Source: Gammaproteobacteria bacterium (lineage in GTDB: Bacteria; Pseudomonadota; Gammaproteobacteria; Pseudomonadales; Azotimanducaceae). From it: DNA of 64,000 nt. Location of the stretch: the NCBI GenBank assembly GCA_012960535.1, contig DUBB01000016.1:59368-123367 (forward strand), written 5' to 3'. A program made the position numbers and the translations under genes. The first letter of the stretch is position 1; each line of letters opens with the position of its first letter. Under the pieces are notes generated by a model, which was not told the origin of the DNA, searched no databases, and saw nothing but the letters and a program-made list of their open reading frames with translations. Positions 26,170 through 35,051 of the stretch are shown here, one piece after another.

Positions 26170-28173
26170 ATGTTCAACAAAATACTCATCGCAAATCGCG
26201 GCGAAATCGCTTGCCGGGTGATCAGAACAGCAACCTCCATGGGAATCAAATCGGTTGCCGTTTATTCTGAAATAGATGCCGATGCGCTACACGTACAGAT
26301 GGCAGACGAAGCCATTCAAATTGGCCCTGCGCCGGCAAAAGACTCCTATCTTGATATCGGTAAAGTGATCCAGGCAGCCAAGCTCAGTGGTGCCAATGCC
26401 ATCCATCCCGGCTATGGCTTCCTGTCAGAAAACCCGGCCTTGGCAGAGGCCTGTGAACAAAACCATATTACATTTATTGGCCCCAGTGCTGAGGCAATTC
26501 AAAAAATGGGCTCAAAATCTGCCGCAAAACAGATCATGGCAACAGCCGAGGTGCCGCTCATCCCCGGTTATCACGGTGAGAATCAGGACGATAGCCTGCT
26601 AAAGCAACAGGCCAGTGATATCGGTTACCCGATTTTACTCAAGGCCGCCGCTGGGGGTGGTGGAAAAGGGATGCGACTGGTCTCAGAGGAAGCAGAATTC
26701 GAGCCTGCGCTTGCTGCCGCCATACGTGAATCCATGAGTGCATTTAACGATGACAAGATGCTGGTTGAAAAATACCTGATCGAACCGCGACATATCGAAA
26801 TACAAATTTTCTGCGATCAGAAAGACAATGCTGTGTATCTGTCAGACCGAGACTGTTCGGTGCAGAGACGTCACCAGAAAATTCTGGAGGAGGCACCAGC
26901 TCCAGGCATCTCAGCCGCGTTAAGGAAGCAGATGGGTGAAGCCGCGATTCGCTGTGCACGGGCAATCAATTATGTTGGCGCTGGCACGGTCGAATTCTTA
27001 CTGGACCGGAAAAACGACTATTACTTCATGGAAATGAATACCCGTCTGCAGGTTGAGCATCCGGTAACAGAGATGATTACCGGGCTGGACCTGGTCGAAT
27101 GGCAATTGCGAATCGCAGCAGGAGAACCCTTACCCCTGTCGCAGAAAGATGTCTCCCATTACGGCCACGCCATAGAAGCCAGAATCTATGCAGAAGACCC
27201 CGATAACAACTTCCTACCCCAGACCGGGACGCTAACCTATTTATCACCACCACCTGCCAATGCCCATGTTCGTGTCGACACCGGTGTCATGCAGGGGGAT
27301 ACTGTGGATGTATTCTATGACCCCATGATCGCCAAGCTGATCGTCTGGGATGAAGATCGATCCCGCGCCTTACAACGTCTGGGCAATGCCCTGACGGATT
27401 ACCACATCAGTGGCATCACCACCAATATTGGCTTGTTGCACAAGATCGCCGAGCACAGTGCCTTCCGCTCAGGGCAGATCAATACCGGTTTCATAGATCA
27501 ACATCAAAACGACCTACTCGCACAAGAGGTCAGGGCTGACCAAACACTGAACTGCGTGATGGCCTTTTACATGACCCAGGAATTGCAGAGAATGTCATTT
27601 GAGCAGGCTGCCGAATCAGAAGACCCGCACTCTCCCTGGAAGCAGAGCCGAAACTGGCGATTGAACGAGGCTTATTGCCAACAACTGCAACTAGCAGTCG
27701 GGTCTGAGCAGATAACCGTAGAAGTAGAATTTCGACCAGGCAGCGAAAACTATACAGTCAGGCTGCCAGCCCAGTCGTTTGAAGTCAGCGGAACATTACG
27801 GGATCAAACCCTGACAATGACCATAAACGGTAACCGAAGCAAATACATCATTGTCAGGGACCTCAGCGGCCACACGCTGTTCTCATCCGGTGGTCGTCAT
27901 CACTTCCACCTCATCGAACCCGATTACGACAGCGAAGATTCACTCGCCGATAGCGGTGGCTTAAATGCCCCCATGAATGGCATCATAGTATCTCTACTGG
28001 TAAAAACAGGGGAGAAGGTCGATAAAGGCGATGCGTTGATGGTGATGGAGGCCATGAAAATGGAGCATACCATCAGGGCGCCGTCTGCCGGTTCAGTCAA
28101 CCGGTTCAACTGCAGTCCGGGAGACAGGGTCGATGGTAATACCAAATTAATCGATTTCGACACATCCTGTTGA
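26170..28173 (+). CDS. liuD: 3-methylcrotonyl-CoA carboxylase alpha (biotin carboxylase/BCCP) subunit
   Basis: A 667-residue subunit. Residues 1-450 are biotin carboxylase (K-I-L-I-A-N-R-G-E-I-A start, A-G-G-G-G-K-G-M ATP loop near 162-169, M-E-M-N-T-R-L-Q-V-E-H). A linker/BT domain follows, and the C-terminal biotinyl domain has M-E-A-M-K-M-E-H with biotinyl Lys630. It carboxylates its own biotin with ATP and bicarbonate and hands it to LiuB. Only 12 bases separate it from liuB. In many gammaproteobacteria liuC (methylglutaconyl-CoA hydratase) lies between liuB and liuD and liuE follows; both are absent here. Confidence 0.96.
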   Translation: MFNKILIANRGEIACRVIRTATSMGIKSVAVYSEIDADALHVQMADEAIQIGPAPAKDSYLDIGKVIQAAKLSGANAIHPGYGFLSENPALAEACEQNHITFIGPSAEAIQKMGSKSAAKQIMATAEVPLIPGYHGENQDDSLLKQQASDIGYPILLKAAAGGGGKGMRLVSEEAEFEPALAAAIRESMSAFNDDKMLVEKYLIEPRHIEIQIFCDQKDNAVYLSDRDCSVQRRHQKILEEAPAPGISAALRKQMGEAAIRCARAINYVGAGTVEFLLDRKNDYYFMEMNTRLQVEHPVTEMITGLDLVEWQLRIAAGEPLPLSQKDVSHYGHAIEARIYAEDPDNNFLPQTGTLTYLSPPPANAHVRVDTGVMQGDTVDVFYDPMIAKLIVWDEDRSRALQRLGNALTDYHISGITTNIGLLHKIAEHSAFRSGQINTGFIDQHQNDLLAQEVRADQTLNCVMAFYMTQELQRMSFEQAAESEDPHSPWKQSRNWRLNEAYCQQLQLAVGSEQITVEVEFRPGSENYTVRLPAQSFEVSGTLRDQTLTMTINGNRSKYIIVRDLSGHTLFSSGGRHHFHLIEPDYDSEDSLADSGGLNAPMNGIIVSLLVKTGEKVDKGDALMVMEAMKMEHTIRAPSAGSVNRFNCSPGDRVDGNTKLIDFDTSC

Positions 28174-28175
28174 TA

Positions 28176-28217
28176 CAGCAGCATAGTCTGCAATAGCTGT
28201 ACTGAACTATGCCGCTG
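28176..28217. terminator. Large imperfect inverted repeat directly after liuD
   Basis: Arms 28176-28187 and 28206-28217 pair in 11 of 12 positions (one A-C mismatch) around an 18-base loop, beginning 2 bases after the liuD stop. There is no T-run, so it may be a Rho-linked 3' stabilising hairpin rather than an intrinsic terminator. It marks the end of the liu operon. Confidence 0.5.
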
Positions 28218-28504
28218 TCGTCCTTGATGCCCAACTGCTTCGCTTTAATAACTTGCCTGATTAAAAGCAGGCTGTATTTGATCAACTGTTCGATGCTTGC
28301 AAATTGCAGAGTAAAACCCAGGGCATCATCTTTATGGCAGACGACATGATTCGGTCCAGCCTGGATAATCCCTGACGCCTTAACCAGCACTTTCGCGTTT
28401 GCTCCAAAAAAAAGTAGACTGAAAGCATCTCCCAGCAAAAAGCAAACTGCCGATTTCAGTAGCTGAATTTGCCTGGTCCAGGCGCTTTCCACACATCAAA
28501 TGGT

Positions 28505-28759
28505 ATGCACGATCTTGCTCAACCATGTGAAAAGTGGTTTATTCAACCTGATTTCGTTCATACATTGGATGTGCATTCTTGGCAATGACAATTTATAGTA
28601 GGTTGCCTGGGTGCTGAATTGGCAGGAGCGGCTTACCTGGTACCCAGGCTGCCGGAAATCTGGAAGCCGCTAAAGCAAGAACGTTATACCGAGGATAATA
28701 TTAACGGCCCATGGCCACTTTTTTTGGTTATTCCAGCTTCGCAACTTATGTTTAGATAG
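28505..28759 (+). pseudogene. Interrupted reading frame with one internal TGA, unknown
   Basis: From ATG 28505 the frame reads 27 codons (starting M-H-D-L-A-Q-P-C), meets a TGA at 28586, then continues 56 codons to TAG at 28757 (including Y-L-V-P-R-L-P-E-I-W and G-P-W-P-L-F-L-V-I-P). Both halves look protein-like, but I recognise no family and no ribosome site. It could be a decayed gene, chance, or much less likely a read-through product. Confidence 0.25.
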
Positions 28760-28785
28760 GTGGAATATAGTCGGGGAAACTTAAT

Positions 28786-29172
28786 ATGAAGATTCTATTT
28801 TTGACGGTAATCACAGTGTTCACCATCATGATTACGCCAGGACAAAGCAAGGCCCACCATTCTGTTTTCGCGGCCTTTGACATCAATAAATCGGTAACAA
28901 TCGAGGGGATTATCACCGATGTCTGGTTTAAATCACCCCACATTCGCATCTTCGTCGAAGTCATCAATAAAGATGGCGAAAAAGTAAAGTGGAATACTCA
29001 TGGCCATAACCCGATCGCCCTCAGGCGTCGTGGCTGGGTACGCGACACGCTCGAAATCGGTGAAAAAGTAACCATGAGCGGAGACCCAACTTACGATGGT
29101 TCAGCCAAGATGTTCATTCGGACTATTCTTCGCGCGGACGGTTCAATTCTAGAGAATAAGGTAGGTAACTAA
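28786..29172 (+). CDS. DUF6152 family secreted protein
   Basis: A 128-residue exported protein. A signal peptide of about 23 residues (M-K-I-L-F-L-T-V ... G-Q-S-K-A) is followed by the family hallmark H-H-S-V-F-A-A-F-D. Later come I-E-G-I-I-T-D-V-W-F-K-S-P-H, the R-R-R-G-W-V-R-D motif and a beta-rich OB-like end. Members are periplasmic, of unknown biochemical role, and are often encoded beside larger secreted proteins found in oligotrophic catabolic clusters. GGGGAA precedes the ATG. Its stop overlaps the next ATG by one base (TAATG), so the two are co-translated. Confidence 0.82.
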   Translation: MKILFLTVITVFTIMITPGQSKAHHSVFAAFDINKSVTIEGIITDVWFKSPHIRIFVEVINKDGEKVKWNTHGHNPIALRRRGWVRDTLEIGEKVTMSGDPTYDGSAKMFIRTILRADGSILENKVGN

Positions 29173-30224
29173 TGAAACTGTTAACCGCCATCGGCGTGCT
29201 GCTTAGTTTATCCATGCAACTTGAGGCTAACGACAGTTTCGCCGGAAAGTGGGATCTGACCCTCATTCAACGTGGTTTCGCTATGGAAGGCCTACTGGAG
29301 ATTCGGGAAACCCAAAATGGTTTAATTGCTTACGCGGAAGGTGGCCCCGCGCTCCTTTCCATAACCGGACAGGATATCGAGATGGGTATCGATGACCGAA
29401 CCGCTGCTGGAATGCCTTTCGAGAGAACCCTTCGCGGCAGATTATCCAACGGAACAATGTCGGGCAAGTTCGGACCCAGGGACGAGCCAACACCAGAAAT
29501 CAAGTCACTTTGTAAAAGACTACCACTGGCCTGTCCAGCACCAACTGGGACCTGGAGCGCAAAGCCACATCTAGTCACACAGCCGGAAACTCCGCAGAAG
29601 CCAGCAGATCTGTCCGGAAGCTGGGTTATTGATGTGGGGGGAATCAGACGCTGGACAGCTGACCTGACTCCATCCGCAAAAGCCTGGAAAGCTGATTTCA
29701 ACGTCGTCATGGACCTTCCCGCCCAGCGCTGCCAGCCATCTGGTCTGGTTCTCAGTTGGGGGTTTCGGGGTAATGAACCCGAGATCTTCCAAAACAGCGA
29801 TAAGATCACCATTGCGCTTGGCTCTACCTTGCGGCGGATTTACCTCGACGGCAGGCAACCACCAGAATATACGGACTGGTATCCCATGGGCTTCTCCTCG
29901 GGTCAATGGCAAGGCGGTACACTGATTGTCAAAACCACCCATCTACAACCAACAGTCCGGGAATGGATGGGCGACCCGATCTCAGAAAACACTACCGTCG
30001 TTGAGCGATATTCCATCGATGAAAAAGGACGCCTGGTGGGAGTTTTAACCATTCATGACCCTGACAACTACAACGAGCCCATGGTCAAGCGAGCCCGCTG
30101 GCGCAAAGAAACTGGTACCAAAGTGCGCTTCCCCTCACTTTGCGATCCTGACTCATTCTATCGTGAACTATTTGATGACGGCCTTTTAGAAGAATACTGG
30201 CAACGGTCAAACCGCCGTTACTAA
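29172..30224 (+). CDS. Secreted protein of unknown function, companion of DUF6152
   Basis: A 350-residue protein with a signal peptide (cut probably after L-E-A-N at about 20). Two similar beta-rich halves open with F-A-G-K-W-D-L-T (about 23) and D-L-S-G-S-W-V-I-D (about 147), so an internal duplication is likely. The second half shows the pattern P-P-E-Y, R-R-I-Y-L-D-G-R, M-G-F-S-S-G-Q-W-Q-G-G-T-L-I-V-K-T and V-V-E-R-Y-S seen in uncharacterised secreted proteins that accompany DUF6152. No catalytic motif is recognised. Translationally coupled to the preceding gene. Confidence 0.72.
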   Translation: MKLLTAIGVLLSLSMQLEANDSFAGKWDLTLIQRGFAMEGLLEIRETQNGLIAYAEGGPALLSITGQDIEMGIDDRTAAGMPFERTLRGRLSNGTMSGKFGPRDEPTPEIKSLCKRLPLACPAPTGTWSAKPHLVTQPETPQKPADLSGSWVIDVGGIRRWTADLTPSAKAWKADFNVVMDLPAQRCQPSGLVLSWGFRGNEPEIFQNSDKITIALGSTLRRIYLDGRQPPEYTDWYPMGFSSGQWQGGTLIVKTTHLQPTVREWMGDPISENTTVVERYSIDEKGRLVGVLTIHDPDNYNEPMVKRARWRKETGTKVRFPSLCDPDSFYRELFDDGLLEEYWQRSNRRY

Positions 30225-30388
30225 CACGGATAACTAACCGTACGGTGAATTAGGAACTGGTCTTAACGACGCCCGTTAACTCCAGCAAACATAGGTACAC
30301 CTGCATCAAACTGCGCCGGCCCTTGCTCAATTAACCCAAAGAGGCTTATTCTATGCAAGTCGCCTGGACATCTTCTATTCCAGTCGGC

Positions 30389-30493
30389 TTTTAAGGAGCG
30401 ACCCATTAAGACGCTCCCTAGTAAGAAGCTGTCTAATAAGAAGCTGTCTAATAAGAAGCCAGCTAATAAAGCGCTACCTGATAAGGAATTACC
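30389..30493. repeat. Seven degenerate tandem copies of a 15-bp repeat
   Basis: Units of 15 bases with consensus close to TAATAAGAAGCTGTC run from 30389 to 30493; copies 3 and 4 differ only in their first positions and outer copies are more diverged. The array lies in the 325-base gap before the D-aminoacylase-like gene, ending 57 bases before its ATG. No gene is supported in this gap. The minus-strand reading frame through it (repeating F-L-L-D-S) is open only because the unit is a multiple of three. Confidence 0.9.
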
Positions 30494-30549
30494 GAGAATC
30501 ACCGACCCATTTCAACTTAACCCTAAAAAAAATTATAAGAGGCATCACC

Positions 30550-32283
30550 ATGTACGATCTAATCATCCGCAATGGGACAATCATTGATGGAACCGGTGGA
30601 GACCGCTTCACCGGTGATATCGCGGTTAACGACGGAAAAATTGCCAAAATCGGCCAAATCACGGATACCGCCACGCAAGAGATTGATGCCCATGGCAAGC
30701 TGGTTACCCCAGGGTGGGTGGATATCCATACTCACTATGATGGCCAGGCAACCTGGGATCCCCTGTTAGCACCATCAAGCTGGCACGGTGTCACCACCGT
30801 GGTCATGGGAAATTGCGGTGTGGGTTTTGCCCCCGTTAAAGAACAGGACCATGACTTTCTCATTGAACTCATGGAAGGCGTAGAAGATATTCCCGGCGCT
30901 GCCTTGTCCGAGGGTATTAACTGGCAGTGGGAAAGTTTCCCTGAGTATCTGGATGCATTGGAATCCTTTCCCCGGGCGATCGATATAGCGACTCAGGTCC
31001 CCCATGGCGCTATCCGTGCTTACGTCATGGGTGAACGATGCAACACCGATTACGCCCCTACCCGTGCGGAAGTCGATGAAATGGCAACCCTGGTTCGACA
31101 AGGCGTAGAAGCCGGTGCGCTGGGCTTTTCCAGTTCAAAAACCCTGCTACATAAAGATATTCACGGCCAGTACATGCCAGGTACTTTTTCGGGAAATGAG
31201 GAAATGCTGGCGCTAGGTATGGCAATGAAGGGCCTGAACAATTCGGTTTTTGAATTGGTATCAGATCATCTTGGCGATGACAAAGAATGGGCCTGGGTTA
31301 CAGAATTCCAAAAACAGACTGGCCTGACTGTCACCCTGATTGCAACCACAGCCCCTGCTTATGAAAACGGTAAAATGTACAAGATTGCTGAACAGGCCAG
31401 GAAAGAAGGCAGAGAAATCAGACCTCAAGCCGCGGGTAGGCCCACTGGCGTACTGCATGGTTTGCAATCCAGCTTCCATGCCTTTATCGGTCACCCCACC
31501 TGGCGTTCAGAACTCGCTAACCTGGATCATGCTGCCCTGCTCAAGCGACTCTCTGACCCTGACACGAAAAGACAGATTCTAGCTGAGGAATCCATGATCA
31601 AATCAGGCCTCATGCAGGATCTTAATAGTCTCATGGGTCAAGTGTTTCCACTGGGCGAAAATCCTGACTATGAACCTGACGCGGAAGCCAGCATCGCCGG
31701 AATCGCCAAGGCTAAAGGTATGGATGCCATGGAAGTCATGTATGATTTACTGGTTGCAAATGAAGGTAAAGAACTTTTCTACCAACCGCTGGGTGGCTAC
31801 CAGAATTATTCTCTGGACACTCAGAAGAAGCTGCTGGAGCATCCAAACGTTCTGTTTGGCTTAAGTGACGGTGGCGCTCACTGCGGTGTTATCGCTGATG
31901 CCGGTATGCCCACATTCATCATGACCCACTGGGGCAGGGACCGAACCAAAGGCGACAAACTGGAGCTTGAATTTATAGTCAAATCACTGACTTCCAATAC
32001 AGCAAACGCCTTCGGCATGTTTGATCGGGGCCAGATCCGGGAAGGCATGATAGCGGATATTAATATCATCAACTTTGACACCTTGCGTTTACATCGCCCC
32101 GAGGCAGTTTTTGACCTGCCAGCCCAAGGCCGCCGTTTAGTCCAAAAGGCAGAAGGTTATGAGGTCACTATCAAATCAGGAGAAATCATTTTCCAAAGTG
32201 GTGAACATACCGGCGCATTACCAGGTAAATTAGTAAGACGCTCCAATGATAGCAGTGGCGAGCATCTGGCGACTTCGATGTAA
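30550..32283 (+). CDS. D-aminoacylase / N-acyl-D-amino-acid deacylase-like amidohydrolase
   Basis: A 577-residue amidohydrolase of the urease-like superfamily. D-L-I-I-R-N-G-T-I-I-D-G-T-G opens the beta-sandwich, D-I-H-T-H-Y-D-G-Q (about 57-65) gives the first metal His pair, and G-N-C-G-V-G-F-A (about 92-99) has the Cys that bridges or binds metal in D-aminoacylases. L-S-D-G-G-A-H-C-G holds the catalytic Asp. Family members release D-amino acids from N-acyl forms, though many marine paralogues of this length are of unknown specificity. An AAGAGGC site stands before the ATG. It is convergent with the M28 peptidase. Confidence 0.87.
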   Translation: MYDLIIRNGTIIDGTGGDRFTGDIAVNDGKIAKIGQITDTATQEIDAHGKLVTPGWVDIHTHYDGQATWDPLLAPSSWHGVTTVVMGNCGVGFAPVKEQDHDFLIELMEGVEDIPGAALSEGINWQWESFPEYLDALESFPRAIDIATQVPHGAIRAYVMGERCNTDYAPTRAEVDEMATLVRQGVEAGALGFSSSKTLLHKDIHGQYMPGTFSGNEEMLALGMAMKGLNNSVFELVSDHLGDDKEWAWVTEFQKQTGLTVTLIATTAPAYENGKMYKIAEQARKEGREIRPQAAGRPTGVLHGLQSSFHAFIGHPTWRSELANLDHAALLKRLSDPDTKRQILAEESMIKSGLMQDLNSLMGQVFPLGENPDYEPDAEASIAGIAKAKGMDAMEVMYDLLVANEGKELFYQPLGGYQNYSLDTQKKLLEHPNVLFGLSDGGAHCGVIADAGMPTFIMTHWGRDRTKGDKLELEFIVKSLTSNTANAFGMFDRGQIREGMIADINIINFDTLRLHRPEAVFDLPAQGRRLVQKAEGYEVTIKSGEIIFQSGEHTGALPGKLVRRSNDSSGEHLATSM

Positions 32284-32357
32284 CAACCACTAATATTCAC
32301 AACTAACAAGATTAGCAGTCGCAGCTGTCGCAACTAAGAGCACTGATGCAATCGCGA

Positions 32358-34025
32358 TTATTGCTGGCGCTGGCGCCTGCTTAGCCGACGGATTCCTTTA
32401 AATTCAGAACCGTCCCGCCATTGCGGCCAACGACCTGAATTGCCCAGGTCTTCTATGATCAATTGAAACAGTTCAACATCCTGAGCGGCACCGCCAAGGT
32501 CCCAGTCTGGGTCCCAGGCATCACAAGTCTGATGGTAGCAACTGCTAATGTAATCAGCGATCCATTTATCGCCTGCTACCCGGCCTCCGTCAACTAGATC
32601 GGCACCACCGGCAATTCCCATAAGCAACAATACCGGCACGCCGACCTTGGCCAGGGAGAAATGATCCGCGCGAAAGAACAGGCCATTTTCAGGCAAGCTC
32701 TCCGCTGTGATGGTACGGCCCTGAACTGCAGCGGCTCTGGCCAGATCCAGTTCCAGTTCACTTTGCCCCTCGCCTACCAGAATGACATCCCGAGCCAGAC
32801 CCGCGGTCTGCAATATATCCAGCGTAAGATTGGCCGCTGTGGTTGCAGGCGGGTAAACCGGGTCCTGAGCATAATAGGCCGAACCCAGTAAGCCGCTCTC
32901 CTCAGCCGTCCAGAGCGCAAATACGATACTCCTAGCCAATGCGGGGCCCTGTTTTAATACTCGGGCCAATTCCAAGACCCCAGCCACACCGAGCGCATCA
33001 TCATTGGCGCCTGGCCTAACCACTCTGCCCAGATCATCGGCTGCCCCTACACCATAAGCATCCCAGTGTGCCGATACCATGATAGTTTCATCTGCCTGGG
33101 TCGTGCCCGGAAGCAGCGCCAGCACATTCTGGCTCTCGATGATTTCAACCTTAACCAGCAAATCAGCACTGAACCTCAGCTTCTCTAGCTCAAAGGCCTT
33201 GAACTCCGGCTGTCGTGCCTGGATTTTCAGTTGATCCAGGTCCAGGCCCGCTAATGCCAGCAGCCGCGTTGCTGCATCAGCCTGGAGCCAGCCCTGCAAT
33301 TTCAATGAATTCTCATCTGCATCCGCGGTCGCAATAGCATAGCTTTCACCAGGAGAAGATGAAGCCACATTCCAGCCATACCCTGCTGCTCGGTCTTCAT
33401 GAATGACCAGGGCTGCAATAGCACCTCGACGCGCAGCTTCTTCAAACTTATAAGTCCATCGGCCGTAATAGGTCATCCGCCGGCCACCAAAACGGCCGGC
33501 TACTGCCTCCTCGAGTTGGGCCGCGAAGTCCGGATCATTAACCAGGAATACGGCTACCTTGCCACGCAGATCAATATCGCCATAATCATCCCATTGCCTT
33601 TCTGGCGCAGTTGCACCAAACCCGACAAAAACCAACGGCGCATCATCTATACGAATATGTTCATTCGCCTGGTTTGTACTGACTTCCAGATCAATCGCCT
33701 GTTGTAGTGCCCATTGCTCCTGACCAGAATTGATCACCACATTAAAAGGTAATTGCAGCTGGCTATGCATCAATGGCACGGCCTGGGTCCAGCTACCCTG
33801 CTTGCCTCCCGGTGATAACCCCAGCGCCACAAAATAATCTTTCAGGTACGCTAACGTCTTGACCTCCCCTTCCGTCCCGGGAGCCCGGCCCTGGAATTCT
33901 TCGGAGGCCAGCCGGCTTACGATTTCGGATAGCCTGTCTTTTTCTATGTGCCGAGAGGGGTTACTCCATAAAAGGAGCAATACCACCAAGACAAGCGATA
34001 CAAGCCATAGGATCTTTCTATTCAT
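32358..34025 (-). CDS. M28-family zinc aminopeptidase, membrane-anchored or secreted
   Basis: A 555-residue peptidase with an N-terminal hydrophobic signal/anchor (residues 5-20). A PA-type insert lies around 130-230 (V-F-V-G-F-G-A, L-R-G-K-V-A-V-F). The catalytic M28 domain shows V-S-A-H-W-D-A-Y (zinc His and Asp), G-A-N-D-D-A-L-G (bridging Asp), W-T-A-E-E-S-G-L-L-G-S (general base Glu and ligand), an Asp in N-L-T-L-D, and D-H-F-S-L-A-K-V-G-V-P (last His). It should trim peptides in the periplasm. The ribosome site is weak. Confidence 0.9.
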   Translation of the reverse strand: MNRKILWLVSLVLVVLLLLWSNPSRHIEKDRLSEIVSRLASEEFQGRAPGTEGEVKTLAYLKDYFVALGLSPGGKQGSWTQAVPLMHSQLQLPFNVVINSGQEQWALQQAIDLEVSTNQANEHIRIDDAPLVFVGFGATAPERQWDDYGDIDLRGKVAVFLVNDPDFAAQLEEAVAGRFGGRRMTYYGRWTYKFEEAARRGAIAALVIHEDRAAGYGWNVASSSPGESYAIATADADENSLKLQGWLQADAATRLLALAGLDLDQLKIQARQPEFKAFELEKLRFSADLLVKVEIIESQNVLALLPGTTQADETIMVSAHWDAYGVGAADDLGRVVRPGANDDALGVAGVLELARVLKQGPALARSIVFALWTAEESGLLGSAYYAQDPVYPPATTAANLTLDILQTAGLARDVILVGEGQSELELDLARAAAVQGRTITAESLPENGLFFRADHFSLAKVGVPVLLLMGIAGGADLVDGGRVAGDKWIADYISSCYHQTCDAWDPDWDLGGAAQDVELFQLIIEDLGNSGRWPQWRDGSEFKGIRRLSRRQRQQ

Positions 34026-34284
34026 AATCTAAACTCAACATCAGGTAGACGTGCTAACAACACTACAACAATCACCCCATAACAGAAACATGGTGTATGC
34101 TTACATCAACCTATTGGTGCACACGCTTATTATCTAGCAACGACGCCTTGATTCTGCGGTTTGCAGCCACGAAACTCAGCGCTCTAATCTACATCCTTAA
34201 CAGAGTCAATGTAAGACCGGGCAATAGCCCGCCTCCGGGTCGCGCCAGGCTAATAGGCCAGATAAATTTACAGAGAGTATTACT

Positions 34285-34839
34285 ATGGCCAAGCAATCAG
34301 TTAACTATGATGATGTAAAACAATATCGACTCGATCCGGAAAGGGAGCAGGAACTACTACATAGCGCTGGTGAGTGCGTCTTTATCTGGGCCAACAAGGC
34401 AGGCCATCCCATTGGTGTCATTACAGCCTATGTGCCGGTACAAGGGAAAATATGGATGACAGCGACACGGGAACGTGTCCGCATCAAGGCTATCGCCAGG
34501 GATGGCCGGTCTTCCTGTGTGATGAGCAGTAAAGGCACCGCTATGGGAGGTGGCAAGACGGTTACCTACAAAGGCCACACCCTTATTCATGATGATGAAA
34601 AAACCAAGCGCTGGTTTTACAATCTGCTGGCAGCCGGTATGGCTGCCTCCGGAGATGATGGCAATGCATTTACCAGAAACCTGAAGCCGGAGCTCTTCGT
34701 CAGGTTTCTCGACACCCCAGAGCGAATCGTACTGGAGTTTACACCGGAGATGTCCATCCCATTTGACGGTGACAAGATGGCTGCAGGGACCGCAGCCGCC
34801 TATGCGCAGTTCGCTGCAGAAGACCAGCCAGACCCCTAA
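34285..34839 (+). CDS. Pyridoxamine 5'-phosphate oxidase-like (FMN/F420 split-barrel) protein
   Basis: A 184-residue split-barrel protein. E-C-V-F-I-W-A-N-K-A-G-H-P-I-G-V-I opens the first strands, followed by K-I-W-M-T-A-T-R-E-R-V-R and a central V-T-Y-K-G-H-T-L-I. These are features of the PNPOx-like superfamily, which binds FMN, F420 or heme; the canonical pyridoxamine site is not recognised, so a general flavin reductase or deazaflavin-like role is as likely. AGAGAG precedes the ATG. The next gene, 212 bases on, encodes the AhpD-like selenoprotein; both are redox-related, but no operon link is shown. Confidence 0.72.
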   Translation: MAKQSVNYDDVKQYRLDPEREQELLHSAGECVFIWANKAGHPIGVITAYVPVQGKIWMTATRERVRIKAIARDGRSSCVMSSKGTAMGGGKTVTYKGHTLIHDDEKTKRWFYNLLAAGMAASGDDGNAFTRNLKPELFVRFLDTPERIVLEFTPEMSIPFDGDKMAAGTAAAYAQFAAEDQPDP

Positions 34840-35051
34840 CCCTGCTGGTCCCAGCAAGGTTTTTTCAGAACCAGGCCAACAGATCTTAATCCTGAACAGC
34901 TATCAGTGCCGACAACAGGTGAACCAGGGCAAATCTGCACGCTGAAAATAACGCAGTGCACATTTGGGAAGCCATCATCCACAATTGCCTGGTCGACCGA
35001 AATTGGTTTATTCTAGGGAGGTTAAACCGCCATTGACTAAAGAGGTTCACC

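Larger units (their letters stand above)
28174..28785. other. 612-base intergenic region between liu operon and DUF6152 gene
   Basis: Besides the inverted repeat next to liuD and the interrupted reading frame at 28505-28759, a minus-strand frame at 28106-28492 is open for 128 codons. That frame overlaps the 3' end of liuD, lacks a recognised family and has no strong ribosome site, so I do not call it. Otherwise nothing is seen. Confidence 0.5.

Noticed and set aside
28106..28492. Minus-strand 128-codon ORF after liuD
   Set aside because: Overlaps the liuD coding end, lacks a recognisable fold and start signal; possible but unsupported.
30263..30502. Minus-strand ORF with F-L-L-D-S repeats
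   Set aside because: It is the repeat array translated; no ribosome site and no family.
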